Positions 15,138 through 21,283 of a stretch of 25,280 bases of DNA are shown one piece after another. Below the pieces are notes generated by a model. It was not told where the DNA came from. It did no database searches and saw nothing but the letters and a program-made list of their open reading frames with translations. The stretch is from an uncultured Lachnospiraceae bacterium. GTDB lineage: Bacteria > Bacillota > Clostridia > Lachnospirales > Lachnospiraceae. The number at the start of each line of letters is the position of its first letter. The first letter of the stretch is position 1. The stretch lies in the NCBI GenBank assembly GCA_900554205.1, contig USGM01000039.1, forward strand, positions 1 to 25,280. Reading direction: 5' to 3'. The translations under genes were made by a program, and so were the position numbers.

Positions 15138-17116
15138 GCCCTTTCTTTCACTCCCGCAAGGCTCAGGGCGCGGTCGAAATCGCTGATAATATCCGCAATG
15201 TTCTCAATGCCCACGCTGATCCTGACCAGATCATCGTAGACTCCGGCGTCCTCGCGCTCCTGCTCCGTGGAATGCAACGCCATCGTCGATGCCGGATGGA
15301 CAACCAGCGTCCGGTTGTCCCCTATGTTGGAGACGATCTGCGATATGCGCAGGGCATCCATCACCTGAAATGCCTTTTCTCTCGTGCCGAACCGCGCTGT
15401 CAGGATCGCGCCGTAGCCGTTCTTCAGAATCCTCTGCGCCGTCTCATAGCCCACGCTGTCCTCCAGACCGGGATAGTTGACTAAGATGCCGGGAATCGTG
15501 CTGAAATAGCGCGCCAGCGCCAGCGCATTCGAGCATTCCCGCTCCACACGCAGCCCCAGCGTCTCCAGCCCCAGCATGTTCAGGAAAGCATTCTGCGGAG
15601 ACAGACATGCGCCGTAATTGCAGAGCATGTCGGCACGGAGTCTCACGGCATAAGCTGGAAGTCCCTCAGGATTTTTCAGGAAGGGAGCCAGCGACGGAAA
15701 TTTCTCCGCATCCCACGCAAAGCGCCCGCTGTCCGTCACAATCCCGCTGATTCCGCCACCGCTGCCGTTGATGTATTTTGACGAGGAATGGATGACAACA
15801 TCGGCTCCCCACGCAATCGGGCGCACCAGCAAGGGCGTCGCCATCGTATTGTCTATAAACAGCGGAATCCCAAACTTATGAGCTATCTCCGACATTTTCC
15901 CAATGTCAGCCACCTTCAGTCCCGGATTGCTGATGGTTTCCGCGAAGATCAGCTTTACCTCCGGGGTGATCGCCTTCTCCATCGCGTCAAAATCGTTCAC
16001 CGGCACATATTTCACTGTAATTCCAAAGCGCGCAAGTCCCTTGAACAGCTCTATCGTTCCGCCGTAAAGCCCTGTCGTCGAAATGAACGCATCCCCGGCG
16101 GACAAGACATTCATAAGCGAGGCTGTGATCGCCGCCATGCCCGAAGCAAACGCCACCGACATTGCACCGCCCTCGAGAGCCGTGATCCTCTCCTCGAATG
16201 CCCGGATCGTCGGATTGCCGATCCTGCTGTAATTGTAGCCCGCCTGTTTTTTGGCAAAAATGTCGGCAATCTCCTGTGCCGTCTCATGGCTGAATGCGCT
16301 CGTCTGGTACACCGGTGGAATTGTGGCTCCGTCGGCGAAATGAGTGTCGTCATTCCCGTGTAGCAGACGTGTATAAAAGCCCCTCTCCTGCGTCGCCTGA
16401 ATCCGCAGCGCTTCCTCCTCGTCGATACGGATCGACGATCTGCCGTATTTCCCCTGATGGATGATCTCATAGGTGTCTCTGCCAAGAATTTTTTCCCATG
16501 AATACCAGTCCACCCTCCGCTCCCTGACATTCGCAAGCGCCTCCCTCAGAAAATTCTGCGGCACCTCCTTCGTCGTATGGGAACCGAGATAGCTGTCAAA
16601 CGGAAGCGTGAGCGCCTTCTCCAAGGTCTGCTCCAGAGTGTCCAGGGTGTCGTGATTCTCCGCGAACATCCACATGTCAGGGTTGAACGCATCCCCGGCG
16701 ATCAGCAGCCGGTATTCCTCCGCCAGAAATCCAACGGTTCCCTTTGTATGCCCGGGAAGCGCCGTCACCCTCACATGAAGCCCGCCCAGATCGTAGACCG
16801 TCTCCTCCTGCAAGGGCTTGAGCACCGGTCTGTCTGCCGCAAGAGAGCCCTTCTTTTCCGCCATGACAAGATCCGCCGGATGCACATAGACCGTGTCGTA
16901 CTGGCTGTTGCCGCCGACGTGATCCGGGTGTCCGTGCGAATTGGCGACAAGGTAAGGCATATGGATGAGGCTTTCCACAAACGCCCTGTGGTCAGCCTTT
17001 CCATAGCCGCTGTCAACAACAAGCGCCTCCCTCTCCCCGACAAGCACCGTAAAGAAGACTCCCTCTACATCCTGTATGTGCCAGATATTCGGTCTGATTT
17101 TAAATACTTCCTGCAT
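15125..17116 (-). CDS. Fusion of a metallo-beta-lactamase-fold hydrolase with O-acetylhomoserine sulfhydrylase (MetY)
   Basis: The 663-residue protein has two complete enzymes in one frame. Residues 1 to about 215 are a metallo-beta-lactamase-fold hydrolase of the glyoxalase II/COG0491 kind with all ligands: His61, His63, Asp65, His66 (SHGHPDH), His123 (PGHTKG), Asp142 (AGDAF) and His180. Residues about 247-658 are a fold-type I PLP enzyme of MetY type: YSRIGNPTIRAFEERITALEGG region (295-317), PLP Lys447 in HSSSKYING, CLSPQNAFLNMLGLETLGLR (504-523), HPASTMALHS. MetY makes homocysteine from O-acetylhomoserine and sulfide, or methionine with methanethiol. GGGAGG precedes the ATG. It is the last gene of an operon with an SsuABC-like importer. 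Hydrolase substrate unknown; a sulfur-releasing step is inferred. Confidence 0.92.
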   Translation of the reverse strand: MQEVFKIRPNIWHIQDVEGVFFTVLVGEREALVVDSGYGKADHRAFVESLIHMPYLVANSHGHPDHVGGNSQYDTVYVHPADLVMAEKKGSLAADRPVLKPLQEETVYDLGGLHVRVTALPGHTKGTVGFLAEEYRLLIAGDAFNPDMWMFAENHDTLDTLEQTLEKALTLPFDSYLGSHTTKEVPQNFLREALANVRERRVDWYSWEKILGRDTYEIIHQGKYGRSSIRIDEEEALRIQATQERGFYTRLLHGNDDTHFADGATIPPVYQTSAFSHETAQEIADIFAKKQAGYNYSRIGNPTIRAFEERITALEGGAMSVAFASGMAAITASLMNVLSAGDAFISTTGLYGGTIELFKGLARFGITVKYVPVNDFDAMEKAITPEVKLIFAETISNPGLKVADIGKMSEIAHKFGIPLFIDNTMATPLLVRPIAWGADVVIHSSSKYINGSGGGISGIVTDSGRFAWDAEKFPSLAPFLKNPEGLPAYAVRLRADMLCNYGACLSPQNAFLNMLGLETLGLRVERECSNALALARYFSTIPGILVNYPGLEDSVGYETAQRILKNGYGAILTARFGTREKAFQVMDALRISQIVSNIGDNRTLVVHPASTMALHSTEQEREDAGVYDDLVRISVGIENIADIISDFDRALSLAGVKERACIS

Positions 17117-17130
17117 CGGGTTCCTCCCAT

Positions 17131-18135
17131 TTAATATGTCTCTTCCACTCCGTCAAGGAAGATAAACGCCTTTTTCACAAATGCATCCGTATCAATGTCC
17201 TCGCTCAGCAGCCCGATTCTCTTAAATTCATCGACATTGCTGACCGTCGAATCATAGCCGCCCTGAACGGAGGGCTTGCAGTTATAGCTTCTCAGAATGT
17301 TTGCAAACACCTCGGGATTACCGGAGAGATATTCCTTCTCGATCAAAAGCTGTGCCGCCTCGTCCGGATGCTCCTCCACCCATGCGGAAGCCTTCATCAC
17401 GGCTCTTGTAAACTTTGCGGCTTCCTCCGGGTAATTCCTTGCGAAATCGCCGGTCACAAAGGTCGCGCAGCAATATTCCGCCGCATAAGGCTCATCCTTG
17501 GCGGTGTCCAGAAGGATATTGTAGCCGTACTGGTTGACAGCCACCGTCGCCGCAGGGTCTACGAGACAGATTGCGTCCACGGCGTCATTCTCCAGCGCCA
17601 TCGCCAGATCGGAGTTGCTGTATATCACAAAATCCACCTCAAGGTTGTCGGAGGTCACACCGATGCCCTCGCTGCTCAGCGCCCGCTTTAACAGCACGGC
17701 GGGAGCCTCTGCCAGACCGTTCACGCCGACCGTCTTACCCTTCAGGTCGGCAATGCTCTCAATGCCGGAAGTGGGCTTTACCAGAACCTTGATGCAGCCG
17801 TTGTGTACACCGGCGGTCATCATGATGTCGAGTCCGTTGTCAATAGGCTGTATAAATTTGCTCACCATTCCATAGGCGGCATCCACCTGTCCCGAGCCGA
17901 CATATTCCGTCACAAGGCCATCCATCTTCACCACCTCGTAATCCAGACCTTCTTCGTCAAAATAGCCCTTTTCAATGGCGATCTGCAGCGGTGCCTGACA
18001 CAGAACGGTTCCATAGCCAATCTTCATTGTGGTGCCCTTAGCATCACCGTCCGCCCCCTTGCTGCCGCAGCCGGTCAGCAGCAATGCCGCTGCTGTCAAT
18101 AAAATAGCTCCTTTTTTCAGTACATTTCCTTTCAT
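17131..18135 (-). CDS. Substrate-binding lipoprotein, SsuA/TauA/NMT1-like
   Basis: The 334-residue lipoprotein (signal ends LLTGC, lipidated Cys23) belongs to the NMT1/THI5-like type II binding proteins: MKIGYGTVLCQAPLQIAIEKGYF, then IADLKGKTVGVNG and DAICLVDPAA. Relatives bind alkanesulfonates, taurine, nitrate, aliphatic nitriles or thiamine precursors, so the ligand is not fixed by family. The domain lacks an obvious marker for sulfonate over others. Its own operon, ending in a homocysteine-forming enzyme, points to a sulfur compound. GGAGGAG precedes the ATG, 12 bases after the ATPase stop. Confidence 0.9.
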   Translation of the reverse strand: MKGNVLKKGAILLTAAALLLTGCGSKGADGDAKGTTMKIGYGTVLCQAPLQIAIEKGYFDEEGLDYEVVKMDGLVTEYVGSGQVDAAYGMVSKFIQPIDNGLDIMMTAGVHNGCIKVLVKPTSGIESIADLKGKTVGVNGLAEAPAVLLKRALSSEGIGVTSDNLEVDFVIYSNSDLAMALENDAVDAICLVDPAATVAVNQYGYNILLDTAKDEPYAAEYCCATFVTGDFARNYPEEAAKFTRAVMKASAWVEEHPDEAAQLLIEKEYLSGNPEVFANILRSYNCKPSVQGGYDSTVSNVDEFKRIGLLSEDIDTDAFVKKAFIFLDGVEETY

Positions 18136-18147
18136 AACTTCTCCTCC

Positions 18148-18933
18148 TTATATGTAATAGCCGATTTCGACTTCCTTACCGCCGTAGTTCAGCAGTTTCA
18201 GTATCTTGGAACGATAGAGCAGAAACTCCTCCCCGCTCCGCGCCCTTGGCCGCGTCATCTTAATATCGATTATTTTCTCGATCTTCGCGGGCCGCGCCGA
18301 CATAACGATCACCTTGTCCGAGAGATAGATTGCCTCGTCCACGTCATGTGTCACCATAATCATCGTCATGTTCTCCTGCTCCCAGATTCTCAGCAGCTCA
18401 TCCTGCATATTCATACGCGTGAAGGCATCCAGCGCCCCCAGCGGCTCATCCAGCAGGAGAAGCCTCGGATTCCCGACAAGTGATCTCGCAAGGGAAGCCC
18501 TCTGGCACATGCCGCCCGAAAGCTGGTGCGGATAGGACTTTTCAAAGCCCTCCAGCCCGACCAGCCTGATATTTGCAGCGACCTTTTCCTGTATTTCCGC
18601 CTTATCCCGATGCTTCCTTTCCGCCTTGAGTCCGAAGGCGATATTGTTGCTGATATTCAGCCACGGAAAGAGCGTCGGATTCTGGAATACCAGTCCCCTG
18701 TCGCACCCCGGCCCCTTGATCGGCTCCCCGTCGAGAAGAAGCTCGCCCTCATCCGCCTGATTCAGACCGGCGATCAGGCGCAGCAGGGTCGACTTGCCGC
18801 AGCCGGACGGCCCGATGACGGACACAAAGGAGCCCGCCTCGATGTCCAGACTCACATGGTTCAGCGCCACCAGCTCCTCGCCATTTCTGTTAAAGCTCTT
18901 CGATACATCCCTGATGCTCAGTCCACCTACCAT
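18148..18933 (-). CDS. ABC transporter ATPase, SsuB/TauB-like
   Basis: The start at 18933 is preferred because AAAGGAG precedes it at seven bases and the ATG overlaps the permease stop by seven bases, a typical coupling; the frame is open to 18954. The 261-residue protein has Walker A GPSGCGKST (about 41-49), Q-loop VFQNPTLFPWL, signature LSGGM, Walker B LLLLDEPLGALD and H-loop VTHDVDEA. The LFPWLN text after the Q-loop is usual in the nitrate/sulfonate/taurine importer branch. It energises the permease encoded just before it. Confidence 0.93.
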   Translation of the reverse strand: MVGGLSIRDVSKSFNRNGEELVALNHVSLDIEAGSFVSVIGPSGCGKSTLLRLIAGLNQADEGELLLDGEPIKGPGCDRGLVFQNPTLFPWLNISNNIAFGLKAERKHRDKAEIQEKVAANIRLVGLEGFEKSYPHQLSGGMCQRASLARSLVGNPRLLLLDEPLGALDAFTRMNMQDELLRIWEQENMTMIMVTHDVDEAIYLSDKVIVMSARPAKIEKIIDIKMTRPRARSGEEFLLYRSKILKLLNYGGKEVEIGYYI

Positions 18934-19895
18934 TTGATGACTCCTTTCTGCCATACAAGCACCTTATCCCTGACGCGGAACAAGAGCGTTATCAATATGG
19001 AAAATACTACTGCGATGACGATCAGCCCGGCATACACATTTGCGTAGGACAGCATTTCCTTCTGCCAGTTCACATACCAGCCGATTCCGTATTTCGCACC
19101 GATCATCTCAGCAGTGACAAGCGTGATAAAGGAAGAACAGGTACCGTTAAACAATCCCAGAAACATGAACGGCATTGCCGCCGGGACACCCACCGAAAAA
19201 ATCTGTGTCAGCTTTCCGGCTCCCAGCGTGCCGGACACCTCGAAGTATGCATTCGGTACATTGCTGATTCCGCTGCTCGTCATGATCGTCGTCGGAAACC
19301 AGACGGCAAGCGCAATCAGGAACGTGCTCGCGGAGCCCGCGGAGGGAAAGCATACCAGCACAAGCGGAATCCATGCGGTGGAGGGAATCGGTCCAAGCAC
19401 CCGGATCACCGGCATGATCCAGTAATTCGCCCGCTTGCTGAAGCCGATCAGAATCCCCGTCGCAATTCCGAACAGTGCACCGAACAGATACCCGCCCAGC
19501 AGAAGCCTTGCGGAATAGGCAAGACATTTCAGGATCAGCAGCCTGTCCTTCACCATCGCCCCGAGAATCCTGTCCAGAGATGGGAAATAGAGTACCGGAA
19601 GCAGTGCGAACTTCAACGTGATCAGATTCAGCAGATTCAGAAAGAGCACCGCCCCCGCAATGAAGTAACACTTATACAGCAGCTTTTTCCGAAGCGCTTC
19701 CTTCCGGAAGGACAGCAGCAGAATCAACAGATAAGCGACAAAGCCGATCACCAGCGCCAGACTGAAATAAGGATAGGCAGCCGTCGGATGCTTTTCCGAG
19801 TTTTCCAGCACCACATGCAACAGCAGCGCAAACAGAATCGATAAAAGCGGTAATGCCAATTTTGTGAGTTCAACAACTTTTTTCTTATCTTTCAT
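18927..19895 (-). CDS. ABC transporter permease, SsuC/TauC-like, with additional N-terminal membrane segments
   Basis: The permease has 322 residues, some 60 more than usual SsuC proteins. The family core begins with the segment at about 72-100 and includes GYLFGALFGIATGILIGFS (135-153), the SsuC-typical GPIPSTAWIPL (168-178) and the cytoplasmic EAA-like loop NAYFEVSGTLGAGKLTQIF. Ahead of the core lie two further hydrophobic segments (about 12-30 and 44-62). The start is preceded by GAGGGGAG at seven bases. First gene of the operon, with a very good promoter upstream. Its ligand partner is the SsuA-like lipoprotein. Confidence 0.91.
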   Translation of the reverse strand: MKDKKKVVELTKLALPLLSILFALLLHVVLENSEKHPTAAYPYFSLALVIGFVAYLLILLLSFRKEALRKKLLYKCYFIAGAVLFLNLLNLITLKFALLPVLYFPSLDRILGAMVKDRLLILKCLAYSARLLLGGYLFGALFGIATGILIGFSKRANYWIMPVIRVLGPIPSTAWIPLVLVCFPSAGSASTFLIALAVWFPTTIMTSSGISNVPNAYFEVSGTLGAGKLTQIFSVGVPAAMPFMFLGLFNGTCSSFITLVTAEMIGAKYGIGWYVNWQKEMLSYANVYAGLIVIAVVFSILITLLFRVRDKVLVWQKGVIKW

Positions 19896-19960
19896 ATGTA
19901 TGCTCCCCTCATGGCCCAGATTAATTTGTATATAATTCCTATCTGTTTAATATGAAATGA

Positions 19961-19989
19961 ATCATACTATCTTTTCCACATAATGTCAA
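19961..19989 (-). promoter_or_regulatory. Promoter of the importer / MBL-MetY operon
   Basis: On the minus strand, a perfect TTGACA (19984-19989) and TATGAT (19961-19966) stand 17 bases apart. The leader is about 60 bases, AT-rich, and shows no SAM riboswitch or T-box. Regulation would have to act at the promoter; the divergent XRE gene 100 bases away is the natural candidate. Confidence 0.8.
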
Positions 19990-20035
19990 TAGAGAATTTT
20001 ATTTTCGCCCATAGCGATTAATGTATTTCTTTAGT

Positions 20036-20065
20036 TTGTGCATATTAAAACAAAAGTGGTATAGA
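20036..20065 (+). promoter_or_regulatory. Promoter of the divergent XRE regulator
   Basis: TTGTGC (20036-20041) and TATAGA (20060-20065) are 18 bases apart, followed by a ribosome site GGGAGGGG seven bases before the ATG at 20094. It points away from the importer promoter at 19961-19989, with 46 bases between the two -35 boxes. Confidence 0.55.
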
Positions 20066-20093
20066 ATAAAATAAATACTGGGAGGGGCTTACG

Positions 20094-21014
20094 ATGGAGT
20101 ATGATAAGAACTTAAAGCGCTCTGTAGGAAAAAGAGTACACGATTTCAGAGTGCAACACGATTATACGCAGGCACAGTTTGCTGAATTCATGGATATTTC
20201 GGTAAACTTTCTTTCTGAAATTGAAAATGGAAAAAAGGGAATGTCACAGGAAACCTTGTATCGCCTCTGTCAACAGTTCCATATATCTTCCGATTACATT
20301 CTGTTTGGCATCACTCTGGAAGATGCCGCCAAGAAGCCTGATACAATCATTGATATAGCGAACCACCTTTCCGCCGAGGAATTGACTCAGGTGATTGAAT
20401 ATCTGAATTCACTGAAAATGATGAAGCTTAGCGAATTTGTTAACAAAAAATTACACGCAATATTTCATCGCGCGTCAAAACAGTTCAAGGTTGATGCCCG
20501 CGACCTCGCATGTGGGTATGGTTGCACTTTTCCTCCCCTGTACCCTCTTCCAGACGCCGCTGTGGGTATGATGACGCTTTTCCCTCCCCTGTACCCTCTT
20601 CCTGGAGTTCTCCACACCCTCACAAACAGTTTGACCCGCCCATCACTGGGCGGGTCATTTTACATTTGTACTTCTTTCTTGTCGACCGGGCTGCCGCATC
20701 CGGCGCAGCTTCCGTTGCAGCCACTGCATCCACCGCAGCACTGCCCCCTTCTCAGCTTGCGGAGCTCACTCCGCACGATAAAGAAGACGGTGATCGCGAT
20801 AATCGTAATAATAATGATATCTGCCATATCTGCCTCCTGTCCCTGCCTATGTAGTTCTCTAATCCTTCGGTTATATTTAATATATGCCACTCTGCAAAAA
20901 GTGTCAGTGTTATTAATTTTGAGAGCTGTTCTCATTTACAGCATAGCTTACCTGCCTTACATTGTCAATAGAAAGCTTGACACTTGCAGGATTTTCCTCC
21001 GTGTGCTACCATGA
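20094..21014 (+). CDS. XRE-family regulator with an anomalous read-through C-terminus
   Basis: Residues about 9-70 form a clear Cro/C1-type HTH (DYTQAQFAEFMDISVNFLSEIENG, then LYRLCQQFHISSDYILFG). Residues about 90-115 form a helix (SAEELTQVIEYLNSLKMMK), the normal end of ~110-120-residue relatives. From about residue 122 (20460) the frame runs on without a stop through a 50-bp tandem repeat, a strong terminator (20633-20656), and then antisense to the FeoB-associated gene, ending at 21014 inside the promoter of the DAHP synthase. The last ~185 residues are low-complexity Pro/Leu/Ser and match antisense coding, so they are very unlikely to be functional. A lost stop or frameshift near 20430-20500 is inferred. 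Possible regulator of the divergent sulfur operon. Confidence 0.75.
   Translation: MEYDKNLKRSVGKRVHDFRVQHDYTQAQFAEFMDISVNFLSEIENGKKGMSQETLYRLCQQFHISSDYILFGITLEDAAKKPDTIIDIANHLSAEELTQVIEYLNSLKMMKLSEFVNKKLHAIFHRASKQFKVDARDLACGYGCTFPPLYPLPDAAVGMMTLFPPLYPLPGVLHTLTNSLTRPSLGGSFYICTSFLSTGLPHPAQLPLQPLHPPQHCPLLSLRSSLRTIKKTVIAIIVIIMISAISASCPCLCSSLILRLYLIYATLQKVSVLLILRAVLIYSIAYLPYIVNRKLDTCRIFLRVLP
20511..20612 (+). repeat. Two-copy tandem repeat, 50-bp unit
   Basis: TGTGGGTATG begins at 20511 and again at 20561; each copy continues after six or seven differing bases with CTCCCCTGTACCCTCTTCC. The second copy has one additional C. It lies in the read-through part of the XRE frame, between the HTH domain and the terminator, and is not coding in any sensible frame. 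Confidence 0.85.
20633..20660 (+). terminator. Terminator between the XRE gene and the converging Cys-rich gene
   Basis: GACCCGCCCA (20633-20642) pairs perfectly with TGGGCGGGTC (20647-20656) around four bases. On the plus strand ATTTTA follows; the minus strand side is TTTGAC-poor but AAACTG follows. It marks where XRE transcription should stop and shows that the XRE frame was meant to end before it. It may serve both genes. Confidence 0.82.
20660..20827 (-). CDS. FeoB-associated Cys-rich membrane protein
   Basis: The start at 20827 is set by AGGAGG five bases upstream. The 55-residue protein has one N-terminal membrane segment (about 3-18, Ile-rich), a basic turn (RSELRKLRRG) and a Cys-rich tail with Cys30, 31, 34, 37, 41 and 44 (QCCGGCSGCNGSCAGCG). 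This is the layout of the small proteins that often follow feoB in ferrous-iron uptake operons of Firmicutes; their role is not established, metal handling near FeoB being the usual suggestion. Here no feoA or feoB is within 4 kb on either side, so it is an orphan with its own promoter. Confidence 0.85.
   Translation of the reverse strand: MADIIIITIIAITVFFIVRSELRKLRRGQCCGGCSGCNGSCAGCGSPVDKKEVQM
20870..20897 (-). promoter_or_regulatory. Promoter of the FeoB-associated gene
   Basis: On the minus strand TTGCAG (20892-20897) and TATAAC (20870-20875) are 16 bases apart; the ribosome site and ATG (20827) follow about 40 bases on. No Fur-box-like palindrome was recognised by eye. Confidence 0.45.
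20984..21012 (+). promoter_or_regulatory. Promoter of the DAHP synthase gene
   Basis: TTGCAG (20984-20989) and TACCAT (21007-21012), 17 bases apart, with TGC just before the -10 (extended -10). Transcription would start near 21019 and leave a leader of about 265 bases that includes the 200-bp palindrome. Confidence 0.5.
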
Positions 21015-21047
21015 TTTCAGTTCCATTCGGAACTTACAAAGATAGAG

Positions 21048-21247
21048 AATTGCAAAACTTACAAATTTCAGGAGGCAGTTGTGCGAGATGCACCTGACCA
21101 CAAGCAGCGCACTCTGGAGCCGCCGGTGCTTAGTCTCCGTATTTTGGAGACTTACGCACCGTTGCGAGCGGGAGGTAGCGAGAGCGTGCCTGCGGTGGTC
21201 TGTGCATTTTGTGCAACGTCACTTTCAGAATCACAAGTTTTGCAATT
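21048..21247. repeat. 200-bp imperfect palindrome (MITE-like or leader RNA hairpin) before the DAHP synthase gene
   Basis: The ends, AATTGCAAAACTT (21048-21060) and AAGTTTTGCAATT (21235-21247), are perfect 13-bp inverted repeats. Inward, further blocks match in order: ATGCAC and GTGCAT, GACCAC and GTGGTC, GCAG and CTGC, CGGTGC (21124-21129) with GCACCG (21156-21161), AGTCTCC (21132-21138) with GGAGACT (21146-21152), around a GTATTTT loop. A 10-bp direct repeat AACTTACAAA (21031-21040, 21056-21065) overlaps the left end. No T-box motif is present and no T-run follows. Either a miniature inverted-repeat element or a structured leader RNA. Confidence 0.7.
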
Positions 21248-21283
21248 ACCTGTTACGAAGATTTAGAAAGGATCACAAATGAA

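Noticed and set aside
16111..16536. Separate gene inside the MBL-MetY coding region (141-codon minus-strand frame)
   Set aside because: It is a shifted frame of the MBL-MetY gene, Arg-rich with no motif.
19896..19960. SAM riboswitch or other metabolite aptamer in the leader of the importer / MBL-MetY operon
   Set aside because: The leader is only about 60 bases and AT-rich; no conserved aptamer core was found.
20511..20612. CRISPR array
   Set aside because: Only two copies directly abutting at 50-bp spacing, no alternating unique spacers, no cas genes in the window.
21048..21283. T-box riboswitch before the DAHP synthase gene
   Set aside because: No T-box consensus (AGGGTGG-ACC-GCG type) and no terminator with T-run; the palindrome has another layout.
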